Source: JAQBFJ01 sp032123435 (GTDB lineage Bacteria > Verrucomicrobiota > Kiritimatiellia > UBA8416 > JAQBFJ01). Taken from it: DNA of 5,375 bases. Of this stretch, positions 1 to 4,953 are shown one piece after another. Below the pieces are notes generated by a model that saw only the letters and a list, made by a program, of their open reading frames with translations, made no database searches and was not told where the DNA came from. Position 1 is the first letter of the stretch. The number at the start of each line of letters is the position of its first letter. The position numbers and the translations under genes are program-made. The DNA lies in contig JAQBFJ010000206.1 of assembly GCA_032123435.1 (NCBI GenBank), forward strand, positions 1-5,375, given 5' to 3'.

Positions 1-519
1 GGTAATCTCCTCGGCACCGAGCCGCTCGAGACAGTCCGGAAGAGTGTCCTTGTGAACAGGCCCCTCGTGGTTGCCTTTGCCCCGACTGCATACCCCATCC
101 TTGATCTGAATCGCCGTCCAGCCCAGTGTCATCAAAAGCCCAATATCTCCGAAAAGTACATGAGGAATCTTATTGACCGAGTCGATCCCCAGAAGTATCC
201 GCGCCTGGTAAGTAAGCAAAAGCTTGGCTATGGTGAGCATGCGCCGCTCATAGCCTTCTCCGTCCAGGTCCAACGTGGCCAGGTAATTGATGCCCTTGAG
301 GAAAATCATGAACCGGTCGAAGCACCCCCAGGAGCCGTCATGTACGTAGTCGCAGGCCTCGCCGTGAGCCAGACGCTTGGCAACTGCCTTTTGGTTACGG
401 GTCAGGTGCTTCCAGGCCGTGTACTGACGTTGCTTGCTTTCGCGTTTGCGCTCGGCCTGTTTCTCGGCCCGTCGCTGTGCAACACGTTCTTTTTTAGCTC
501 TTTTTACGCATGAATTCAT
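1..519 (-). CDS. Probable IS transposase, N-terminal 173 codons (runs off the window)
   Basis: The minus strand is open from an ATG at 519 to base 1 (173 codons) with no stop, so the C-terminal part lies outside the window. The product begins with a very basic, Lys/Arg/Glu-rich stretch (about residues 5-32). A compact region with WGCFDRF near residue 65 follows, and then a helical segment holding LLTYQARILLGIDSVNKIP and LLMTLGWTAIQIKDGV. The spaced pattern of LGW...IKDGVCSRGKG...GPVHKDTL...LERLGAEEI resembles the N-terminal half of DDE transposases that sit beside DUF6788 proteins; this is family memory, and the catalytic residues are not in the window. The start is supported by a GGAGG at 529-533, nine bases upstream. 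The first 26 bases overlap the end of the upstream gene, so translation is probably coupled. The IS family was not assigned. Confidence 0.6.
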   Translation of the reverse strand, partial: MNSCVKRAKKERVAQRRAEKQAERKRESKQRQYTAWKHLTRNQKAVAKRLAHGEACDYVHDGSWGCFDRFMIFLKGINYLATLDLDGEGYERRMLTIAKLLLTYQARILLGIDSVNKIPHVLFGDIGLLMTLGWTAIQIKDGVCSRGKGNHEGPVHKDTLPDCLERLGAEEIT

Positions 520-898
520 CAGAGAAATCCTCCACTGTACGAGCAACTTCCAACTGGTTGATTAAATCTGTTATCTGTTCATTGATCCGAACCCATTCAG
601 CCCGCGAACGGCGGAATCGGCGATAGTTATCGGTCAAGTGTCTGACCTTTGTGAGATATTTACGCGGCACATTCCGTGTCCGGGTACGGCTTTCTATGCT
701 GGCTGAAAGCTGATGGCAGACGTGCTTTTCGCCTTTCGCGCACTTACAGCCCGCCTTGCCGCAGGTACGCCTGACCTCCAGCAACGTGCCTTTAAGTAGC
801 TCTCCCCGCCCTGAAAGCCTCCGTTCAGCCGCCTGCCGTTGCCGAACAAGTCGCGAAATACGCCGGCGAATTCTGCTGATCTGTGATAATGGACTCAT
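494..898 (-). CDS. DUF6788-type Cys-rich accessory protein of an IS-like element
   Basis: This 134-residue, strongly basic protein has an Arg-rich helical N-terminus (residues 7-31). A compact Cys/His cluster follows, C46-x4-C51-x-C53-x5-H59 with C61 nearby, in the segment TCGKAGCKCAKGEKH. The rest is a charged helical C-terminus. The cluster is the signature I associate with DUF6788, a small family usually encoded next to transposases; it suggests a metal-binding nucleic-acid contact, but no function is shown here. It precedes and overlaps by 26 bases the probable transposase, so the two look like one operon. A promoter-like sequence at 913-940 would place the transcription start only about eight bases before the ATG, and no Shine-Dalgarno sequence is visible. 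Length and motif look intact. Confidence 0.65.
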   Translation of the reverse strand: MSPLSQISRIRRRISRLVRQRQAAERRLSGRGELLKGTLLEVRRTCGKAGCKCAKGEKHVCHQLSASIESRTRTRNVPRKYLTKVRHLTDNYRRFRRSRAEWVRINEQITDLINQLEVARTVEDFSDEFMRKKS

Positions 899-903
899 AT
901 CTT

Positions 904-933
904 TTATACGCTATACTACTTTATAGCATATAA
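904..933. repeat. 12-bp inverted repeat over the DUF6788 promoter (operator-like)
   Basis: The arms ttatacgctata (904-915) and tatagcatataa (922-933) are inverted copies with one mismatch, separated by six bases. The dyad covers the -10 region and the predicted transcription start, which is a natural place for autoregulation by a DNA-binding product of the element. The arm-6-arm layout also recalls tyrosine-recombinase core sites. Which of the two it is cannot be told from the sequence. Confidence 0.5.
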
Positions 934-940
934 GAGTCAA
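913..940 (-). promoter_or_regulatory. Sigma-70-like promoter of the DUF6788/transposase pair
   Basis: On the minus strand a -35 TTGACT (935-940) is followed after 16 bases by a -10 TAGTAT (913-918). The -35 matches consensus at five of six positions and the -10 at four of six. The predicted start of transcription is near 906, just upstream of the ATG at 898. The promoter overlaps the inverted repeat at 904-933. Confidence 0.5.
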
Positions 941-1189
941 GACAAAAAAGAAAGAAAATCAACTTTCCCCCGTTTTCATGCCAAGCCGCCTCAAAAAACC
1001 TCGATTTTCCTGTAAATCTCCTCTATGTTCCCTTATGGCAAAATCTCAGATTCAGAAAATTCTCCGCCCACCTCAGCAAGCATCCGGCAACTGATTTCCG
1101 CCTGCTACCACAAAAACATTCTCACTGGCAGAACGTTATCTTCACGGGCGCGGCTTGTCCGTGTCCCGTGCAAGATTTTGTTCTCCGTC
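941..1189. other. Non-coding stretch between the IS-like pair and the TA module
   Basis: No convincing gene is seen; the open frames here show no recognisable motif. The one structure is an imperfect hairpin at 1143-1170 (CACGGG paired with CCCGTG, plus an inner CGG/CCG). It lies about 30 bases beyond the antitoxin stop, but no T-run follows it on the minus strand, so it is not called as a terminator. The right end of the IS-like element should fall somewhere here, but I could not identify its terminal repeat. Confidence 0.5.
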
Positions 1190-1207
1190 TTGCTGTCTAG
1201 ACAGCAA
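1190..1207. repeat. Perfect 18-bp palindrome across the antitoxin stop codon
   Basis: TTGCTGTCTAGACAGCAA is its own reverse complement over all 18 bases. It contains the antitoxin's last codons and its TAG stop (1197-1199). No T-run follows on either strand, so it is not a standard terminator. It could be a protein-binding site or an RNA 3'-end hairpin that protects the transcript. Confidence 0.6.
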
Positions 1208-1412
1208 CTGCGGTAAGAGTGAATACTTTGGCTGAATTGGCTGCAGTATTGATGTCGCCGCGACGAAGTGCGGCACGCACGTCGTCGAGTTTGTAGGCGT
1301 CATCAAGACTGAGATACGGAGACCATCCGGTGTCGGTCTCGATAAGATCAACATCAACTTCGGCAACGTATTCCCCCTCATGAATGAGTTTTGTGTGATG
1401 TCTTGATTTCAT
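1197..1412 (-). CDS. Antitoxin partner of a DUF4258 toxin
   Basis: The product is 71 residues, beginning MKSRHHTKLIHEGEYVAEVD and continuing through GWSPYLSLDDAYKLDDVR to a hydrophobic tail ending in AVAV. Small acidic proteins with this EVD...GWSPYLSL...KLDDVR..L..GD pattern are, from family memory, found directly downstream of DUF4258 toxins; the context here fits. The ATG at 1412 is preferred over an ATG ten codons upstream because GAGGAGA lies five bases before it and because it overlaps the toxin stop by one base (TAATG), a classic translational-coupling arrangement. The role is inferred: neutralising the toxin and probably repressing the operon. No DNA-binding motif was recognised. The stop codon lies inside an 18-bp palindrome. 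Confidence 0.7.
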   Translation of the reverse strand: MKSRHHTKLIHEGEYVAEVDVDLIETDTGWSPYLSLDDAYKLDDVRAALRRGDINTAANSAKVFTLTAVAV

Positions 1413-1732
1413 TATTTTCTCCTCATTAAATCTCTTGTCCATCTGTCCGGATCAGGACGGTAAGCAGTTATAACAACTGCAGGGCTATCAGAACCCTTTG
1501 GTATACCCCAAACAACGTGAATAGGTTGTTTGTCCTGATCACTCTGCAAAACTAGGACACATGGTCCCTTTGGATAATCAGGATAATCCTCTACTACTAC
1601 AGCATCTTTCACGCTACCGATTATATCTCTCACGAAAATGCCGTCTTCTGCCAGCTCATCGTAACCATGGTCAGATATCCTGATTTCCTTTTTATTTACT
1701 AATTCAAGTATCTTCTGGAGTGTTACGCTCAT
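1412..1732 (-). CDS. DUF4258 family RelE-like toxin
   Basis: This 106-residue protein has the DUF4258 pattern: ISDHGYDELAEDGI at 19-32, an acidic aromatic stretch EDYPDYPKG at 48-56, a strand CVLVLQSD at 58-65, then IHVVWGIPKG at 71-80 and VVITAYRPDPDRW at 86-98. The fold is RelE/ParE-like, and family members are generally taken to be toxins acting on RNA or translation; the conserved His (H22, H72) and the YRPDP.RW segment are the likely functional residues, by inference. It is the first gene of a two-gene operon, with the antitoxin start overlapping its stop by one base. No Shine-Dalgarno sequence precedes the ATG, which fits the promoter at 1739-1767 that would initiate at or beside the start codon. 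Length is normal and the gene looks intact. Confidence 0.8.
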   Translation of the reverse strand: MSVTLQKILELVNKKEIRISDHGYDELAEDGIFVRDIIGSVKDAVVVEDYPDYPKGPCVLVLQSDQDKQPIHVVWGIPKGSDSPAVVITAYRPDPDRWTRDLMRRK

Positions 1733-1738
1733 GTCTAA

Positions 1739-1767
1739 ATAATAGGATATTACGAGATGGCTAGCAA
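1739..1767 (-). promoter_or_regulatory. Promoter of the toxin-antitoxin operon (leaderless)
   Basis: On the minus strand a -35 TTGCTA (1762-1767) and a -10 TATTAT (1739-1744) are separated by 17 bases. The -10 matches consensus at five of six positions. The toxin ATG at 1732 begins seven bases downstream of the -10, which is the expected initiation position, so the transcript should have little or no 5' leader. The absence of a ribosome-binding site agrees with this. Confidence 0.55.
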
Positions 1768-1847
1768 ATAGAAATTAATCTCTCTCGGAGAACCGAAAAG
1801 TGTAACTTAAAATGCCGTAGGTATAAAAGGAAGCGTTCCATGCCCGC

Positions 1848-2515
1848 ATGCGAGATCGTATCCCCATTGTTTTGACCGCAAAAGAGGGTAAGGCCGTGCT
1901 TTCTCAGATAACCGGCGTCACGGGGTTGATGGCAGGACTACTCTATGGCGCTGGGTTGCGGGTCAATGAATGCCTGTCATTGCGTGTGGCACACCAGACT
2001 TTGAAGCCAATAGGATTTTCGTTGTGGACGGGAAAGGCAAGAAGGACAGGTTTACGATCATGCCGGCACGATCGAAGCAGAAGTTGAACGATCATCTTCG
2101 GCGCGTCAAGCGGCTGCACGATCAGGACCTCGCCGATGGGTGTGGGGCGGTCGCCATGCCGCACGCGCTTGGCCGGAAGTACAAAGCTGACAGCAAGAAA
2201 TTCAGATGGCAGTTTGTCTTTCCTGCCAAGACACTATTTCGCAACAGGGAAACCGGCGAGCGTGGTCGTTGGCACGTCTTGCCTGATATTCTGAGAAAGG
2301 CTGTGAGAGAAGCTGCCGGTTTGGCTGGAATTCGAAAACGCGTTTCACCTCATACTTTTCGACACAGTTTCGCTACGAGACTCTTGGAACAGGGGTACAA
2401 TATCAGAACGGTCCAAGAACTACTCGGTCATAGAAATGTGAAAACAACGATGATTTACACTCATGTCATGGACAAGAGTGAGTTCGATGTGGTCAGCCCG
2501 ATTGATTGTTGGTGA
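1848..2515 (+). pseudogene. Degenerate integron-type tyrosine recombinase (IntI-like): N-terminus lost and frameshifted
   Basis: Two overlapping frames together encode the catalytic domain of a tyrosine recombinase. Frame one gives RIPIVLT and then LLYGAGLRVNECLSLRV, with the box I Arg at codon 1959-1961. Frame two resumes at DFEANRIFVVDGKGKKDRF (Lys codon 2033-2035) and continues through PHTFRHSF (His 2351, Arg 2360), LLGHRNVKTTM (His 2429) and the nucleophile Tyr in IYTHV (2456-2458). The insert H.QDL.DG.G.V.MP.AL.RKY followed by WQFVFPAK is characteristic of integron integrases rather than XerC/D. Between LRV and DFEA there are eight bases (1989-1996) where nine are expected, so one base has been lost. 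The N-terminal SAM-like core-binding domain (about 80-90 residues) is absent: an in-frame stop at 1824-1826 and the toxin promoter occupy its place. The product cannot be an active integrase as it stands. Confidence 0.85.
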
Positions 2516-2713
2516 GATTGATCGACACGGGCCATAATCTGGCTCCTATAGCATTGCATTCAGACCAGTGCGCCTTTTCAGTCTCACCGATCAGTCCCCA
2601 ACGTGTCCCTCGGAGCAGAATGACCGACTGGCTGAGTGATGGAAAACGCTTTGCAGAAAAACCAAGGTCACACAAAGGCGAGGTCTGCCATTTAGCGCCT
2701 TGAGGGCTGGTCC
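2516..2713. other. Gene-free stretch between the dead integrase and repeat R1
   Basis: No convincing gene, RNA or promoter is seen in these roughly 200 bases. The short open frames on both strands have no recognisable motif or ribosome-binding site. A TCAGTCCCC near 2590-2598 matches the end of the R2 and R3 repeats, but nine bases alone are too few to call another copy. Confidence 0.5.
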
Positions 2714-2770
2714 CGGCAAGAGATCGAAATGAATCCTTATTTTGCTATTTTGGGGGCTGCCCCCTCAGTC
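2714..2770. repeat. Palindromic repeat copy R1
   Basis: These 57 bases match positions 12-68 of the 71-bp repeat; 52 of 57 agree with R2. The copy contains the AT-rich arm (aaatgaatccttatttt), the segment tgctatttt, and a GC hairpin GGGGGC-T-GCCCCC at 2752-2764, then TCAGTC. The outer edge with CCAGTCAAT, present in R2 and R3, is missing here. Neither strand has a T-run after the hairpin, so it is not a standard terminator. Confidence 0.8.
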
Positions 2771-2776
2771 TTTCAC

Positions 2777-2860
2777 TTACTTCTCGGCTACAGGTGCATT
2801 AGCTGTCTTCTCCTCACGCGGCGGAGAGATCCCCGTCTTTATTTTTGACAGGTTCGGCAA
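2777..2860 (-). pseudogene. Possible C-terminal gene remnant ending beside R1
   Basis: A 27-codon open stretch, bounded upstream by a TAA at 2861-2863, encodes a tail ending in ISPPREEKTANAPVAEK and then TAA. The Pro/Ala/Glu/Lys-rich composition looks like the C-terminus of an exported protein. Its stop lies about six bases from R1, the same placement as the stops of the genes beside R2 and R3. It may be all that remains of a gene that once stood between R1 and the zinc-ribbon gene. There is no start codon context, and the idea is tentative. The rest of the gap to 2915 holds nothing I can identify. Confidence 0.25.
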
Positions 2861-2915
2861 TTATTCTGCGGGACGAGCACTGTAATACTCTGAACGGTGT
2901 TAGATGCCTACTTGT

Positions 2916-3509
2916 TTATTCTCTTTGCTGTTTATCACGGCCAACCAACAATCCGACTGTCAGAAAAATGGCCCCTAGAAAAAAACCAAGAATCCCAAGG
3001 AAAATCGCAGTGATACCGCCTGCACCGGCCATGGCAATTGCTTCTAGTTGACGTCCTGTTGTCTCAAATTGGTGCACAGCCTTGCCGGCCATGACAAATC
3101 CTGCCAATGGCAACGCGAATGAAAGGCACGCATTTAAGACAAGTAATAGTCGCCATACCTTGGCCGCACGTTTGGCTTTGATCGCGAAGATGACTGAAGC
3201 AGTCCACAGACCAAAGAAAATAATCCCAGATACTGCCATCACAGCTACACTTTGCTCATTTGTGGTCACATCGCCCAAGATTGCCGAAAAGATATTCGTC
3301 GCGAGCACGGCCAGAATAAAACCGCCTATCAATCCCGCAGCAAGTCTCCCGCCAAGTGGACTAGATGAGGCAGTGAGTTTGATCGGTGCCGCAGTGGGAA
3401 CTTCGATTTGCTTTCCGCATGACGGGCACGCCGCACTCTTCCCAGCGCATTTAGCAGGTGCCTTTGCTTGTTCGCCACAATAGGGACAGTTAACATCGAT
3501 CTCTGCCAT
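2916..3509 (-). CDS. Zinc-ribbon multi-pass membrane protein of unknown function
   Basis: The 197-residue product opens with a treble-clef type zinc ribbon. Cys pairs CPYC (8-11) and CPSC (28-31) enclose a KAPAKCAGK loop, and the ribbon ends in IEVP. A short linker leads to four predicted membrane segments: about 56-78, 88-110, 119-141 and 157-190, the last long enough to be one long helix or two. The ribbon would lie in the cytoplasm if the positive-inside rule holds (KAKRAAK at 111-117, GRDKQQRE at the end). Such fusions are common in PVC-group genomes and their role is unknown; I assign none. The start is well supported by GGAAGG (3516-3521), six bases before the ATG. Transcription probably begins about 185 bases upstream at a promoter whose -35 lies in repeat R2, giving a long structured leader. 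Confidence 0.75.
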   Translation of the reverse strand: MAEIDVNCPYCGEQAKAPAKCAGKSAACPSCGKQIEVPTAAPIKLTASSSPLGGRLAAGLIGGFILAVLATNIFSAILGDVTTNEQSVAVMAVSGIIFFGLWTASVIFAIKAKRAAKVWRLLLVLNACLSFALPLAGFVMAGKAVHQFETTGRQLEAIAMAGAGGITAIFLGILGFFLGAIFLTVGLLVGRDKQQRE

Positions 3510-3627
3510 TTTATTCCTTCCTTTCTTCTTGCCCTGCGGTCCACATCACGTTTTCGTCAACCCGCGCCCGGTGTTACCAATACTTATGGATGTGATCCTT
3601 CCGTATATCACCCTTTCTTTGGTCTGC

Positions 3628-3663
3628 CCTTAAGAATTACGTATTTAAGGACCTCCTCCTTAA
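3628..3663 (-). promoter_or_regulatory. Competing hairpins in the leader of the zinc-ribbon gene
   Basis: Three arms alternate as CCTTAA (3628-3633), TTAAGG (3645-3650) and TCCTTAA (3657-3663, pairing with TTAAGGA at 3645-3651). The middle arm can pair with either neighbour but not both, as in attenuators. In the RNA read from the minus strand, the loop of one hairpin contains GGAGG. The region lies between the predicted transcription start near 3694 and the gene start at 3509. A 12-codon frame from an ATG at 3698 (MMLDRLIILMLD) ends right at the first arm. There is no start codon after the GGAGG, so the purpose is unclear. Confidence 0.3.
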
Positions 3664-3700
3664 TCAAGCATTAATATGATCAACCTGTCCAGCATCATGT

Positions 3701-3729
3701 ATTGTATATCACCACTTCTTCCCAGTCAA
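3701..3729 (-). promoter_or_regulatory. Promoter of the zinc-ribbon gene, -35 inside repeat R2
   Basis: On the minus strand, TTGACT (3724-3729) and TACAAT (3701-3706) are 17 bases apart; each matches consensus at five of six positions. The -35 belongs to the outer edge of repeat R2, while the -10 lies outside the repeat. Initiation is expected near 3694. Confidence 0.55.
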
Positions 3730-3792
3730 TGACGGCGAGAGATCGAAATAAATCCTTATTTTGCTATTTTGGGGGCTGACCTTTCAGTCCCC
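3722..3792. repeat. Palindromic repeat copy R2 (71 bp)
   Basis: This copy aligns with R3 over 71 bases without gaps at 61 identities; eight of the ten differences are transitions. From left to right it has CCAGTCAAT, a GATCG, the dyad AAATAA-atcc-TTATTT, a T-rich spacer, and a GC hairpin. The hairpin arms here are GGGGGCTGA and TCAGTCCCC, so the stem is longer than in R1 and R3 and the loop (CCTT) differs. The copy overlaps the 3' end of the lipoprotein gene and contributes the -35 of the next promoter. Confidence 0.85.
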
Positions 3793-4283
3793 TCAATCCC
3801 ATGGATCGTGATGATGTATTTATCGGCCATCATCTTCTCCACGACATACTCGCCGGGCCTATCGGAAAGTTCGGACCAGGGATTCCTGTATATGCAATTC
3901 CAATTCACGAGATATTTCCGTCCGTCAACATCGAAGACATCGGTGCCGCGATCGAATATTCTTTTCCTGTAGTATATATTCTTTTTCTTGGTGAACCCAC
4001 TGCCGAACACCTTGCTGAATCTGCCGATCGTCAAGACATTATCGTGAAGGAAATACTCTTTAGACGGCGGCTTGTCCCTGTTGATTTGGATATTAACCGA
4101 TTTTCCGGCGCCAAGAGAAACAGTCTCGACGAGCATACCTTCGGCAACCTCAACCCGACCCAGTACGCGGCCAGGCGCGCCAAGCTCCGAAAGGTTCCCC
4201 GAATACCCACCGTTAGGTATCGTCGCGCAACCCGCCCCAAACAGACAAAATACACTGCCTATAAAGATAAGTAATTTTCTCAT
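3756..4283 (-). CDS. Probable lipoprotein of unknown function; last codons supplied by repeat R2
   Basis: From the ATG at 4283 the product is 175 residues. It starts MRKLLIFIGSVFCLFGAGC, a signal peptide with a candidate lipid-anchored Cys at 19; the lipobox GAGC is imperfect because Gly rather than Leu, Val or Ile is at -3. The mature part is hydrophilic and beta-rich (GRVLGRVEVAEGMLVETVSL, then IFDRGTDVFDVDGRKYLVNW) and matches no family I recognise. The stop and roughly the last eleven codons (GTERSAPKIAK) are read from repeat R2, so the C-terminus was probably acquired or altered when the repeat arrived. An in-frame ATG at 4325 would add 14 residues (MARAIKPNQDYKSK) and lies almost at the predicted transcription start. 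I prefer 4283 because the signal peptide then begins at the N-terminus. Neither start has a clear ribosome-binding site. Confidence 0.65.
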   Translation of the reverse strand: MRKLLIFIGSVFCLFGAGCATIPNGGYSGNLSELGAPGRVLGRVEVAEGMLVETVSLGAGKSVNIQINRDKPPSKEYFLHDNVLTIGRFSKVFGSGFTKKKNIYYRKRIFDRGTDVFDVDGRKYLVNWNCIYRNPWSELSDRPGEYVVEKMMADKYIITIHGIEGTERSAPKIAK

Positions 4284-4334
4284 CTTCGACTTATAATCCT
4301 GATTGGGTTTTATCGCTCTCGCCATAACAAAAGA

Positions 4335-4362
4335 ATTCTAACCACCCCAGCACCAGAGTCAA
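4335..4362 (-). promoter_or_regulatory. Promoter of the lipoprotein gene
   Basis: On the minus strand, TTGACT (4357-4362) and TAGAAT (4335-4340) are separated by 16 bases. Both match consensus at five of six positions. The same -10 and the same spacing occur in the promoter at 4954-4981. Initiation is expected near 4328. Confidence 0.65.
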
Positions 4363-4433
4363 GCACACGGTGCGGATCACAGCAGATGAACGCAAATGAA
4401 AGGTTTTTAGACGGAAAAAAGTACTTTAGCGTG

Positions 4434-4447
4434 GCTAACCCGTTAGC
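4434..4447. repeat. 14-bp palindrome GCTAAC-CC-GTTAGC
   Basis: Perfect six-base arms flank a two-base centre, 15 bases left of repeat R3 and about 70 bases upstream of the lipoprotein promoter. The arms resemble, but do not fit, integron core-site consensus because the final base is G. It may be an operator or chance. The rest of 4363-4462 shows no other structure I can identify. Confidence 0.4.
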
Positions 4448-4462
4448 GCGGATCATCCCCGA

Positions 4463-4533
4463 CCAGTCAATAACAGCAAAAGATCGAAATAAATCCTTAT
4501 TTTACTGTTTGGGGGGCTGCCCCCTCAGTCCCC
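4463..4533. repeat. Palindromic repeat copy R3 (71 bp)
   Basis: Full-length copy: CCAGTCAAT edge, GATCG, the dyad AAATAA-atcc-TTATTT, and the GC hairpin GGGGGC-T-GCCCCC followed by TCAGTCCCC. An AACAG near its left side can pair with CTGTT beyond the AT dyad, extending that stem. The stop of the neighbouring pseudopilin-like gene lies 18 bases to the right. The edge again holds TTGACT on the minus strand, but unlike R2 no -10 follows at the right distance. Confidence 0.85.
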
Positions 4534-4551
4534 ACTTTTTGGTTCGATTCC

Positions 4552-4893
4552 CTATTTCACTGCCATTACACTTCCGTCAACGTAAAGGGCGAATGTTCCA
4601 TTTGCTGTTTCCGCTTGCACAGCAACATCGCTATTTGTTCCGGAAGAAACAACGACTTTGTTTGCTATGAGGAAATCTGTTTCATTCTGTGCAAGAGTGG
4701 CAAGAAACGACTTGTTGGTCAGGTTAGGGAAAGTCTCGCCATGGTCCATTGCCCATTTGCTCATCTGCTTTCCGATCTTCGAAAGGGTAGCCACATCTTG
4801 ATTACATCGGTGTCTTTCAACCGATCCTCGTATTGCCGAGACCAGCAGGATAATCACAACCACCACTAGAACTCCAAAAATTATGTGTTTCAT
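4552..4893 (-). CDS. Short membrane-anchored, pseudopilin-like protein
   Basis: From the ATG at 4893 the product is 113 residues. It begins with one strongly hydrophobic helix (about residues 4-21, MKHIIFGVLVVVVIILLV) followed by a basic/polar region and a helix CNQDVATLSKIGKQMSKWAM. Next come DHGETFPNLTNKSFL and a C-terminal strand FALYVDGSVMAVK. The arrangement of a hydrophobic N-terminal helix, a 'helix then G.TFPNL' segment and a final 'DGSV' resembles type II secretion-like pseudopilins found in multiple copies in PVC genomes. The prepilin-peptidase motif (G followed by F-T-L-I-E) is absent, so processing and assembly are doubtful. A TTG at 4911 would add six residues; neither start has a strong ribosome-binding site, and I prefer the ATG. 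A consensus-quality promoter lies 60 bases upstream. Confidence 0.65.
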   Translation of the reverse strand: MKHIIFGVLVVVVIILLVSAIRGSVERHRCNQDVATLSKIGKQMSKWAMDHGETFPNLTNKSFLATLAQNETDFLIANKVVVSSGTNSDVAVQAETANGTFALYVDGSVMAVK

Positions 4894-4953
4894 TTTTTTC
4901 AAACCCAACAAGTATCAGCTTTCAGTTTACACTATTGCCCTACTCCATGGACG

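Noticed and set aside
52..513. 153-codon plus-strand open frame
   Set aside because: It is the antisense of the probable transposase start, which has a ribosome-binding site, operon context and family-like motifs; the plus frame has none.
1143..1170. CACGGG/CCCGTG hairpin beyond the TA operon as a terminator
   Set aside because: The stem has an internal loop and no T-run follows on the minus strand; kept only as a note in the intergenic entry.
1025..1216. 63-codon plus-strand open frame in the intergenic region
   Set aside because: No ribosome-binding site, no recognisable motif, and it runs antisense into the end of the antitoxin gene.
2752..2764. GC hairpin in the repeats as an intrinsic terminator
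   Set aside because: On both strands and in all copies the hairpin is not followed by a run of T; on the minus strand it is followed by A-rich sequence.
2899..2905. GTTAGAT on the plus strand, preceded by CTCTGAACGGT, looks like the end of an integron attC site
   Set aside because: No matching RYYYAAC with paired L boxes lies within 150 bases upstream, so there is no foldable attC; a lone core heptamer is expected by chance.
3603..3713. Ten-base direct repeat gtatatcacc (3603-3612 and 3704-3713)
   Set aside because: Too short to distinguish from chance in an AT-rich leader, with no further flanking similarity.
3801..4274. 157-codon plus-strand open frame opposite the lipoprotein gene
   Set aside because: Antisense shadow: the minus frame has a signal peptide and a strong promoter, while the plus frame has no ribosome-binding site or recognisable motif.
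4386..4670. 94-codon plus-strand open frame crossing repeat R3
   Set aside because: It runs through the repeat and antisense to the pseudopilin-like gene, with no supporting signals.
4903..4909. GTTGGGT on the minus strand just upstream of the pseudopilin-like gene fits the core-site consensus
   Set aside because: No partner RYYYAAC lies upstream on that strand, and the bases fall between the alternative TTG and ATG starts; not enough for attC.
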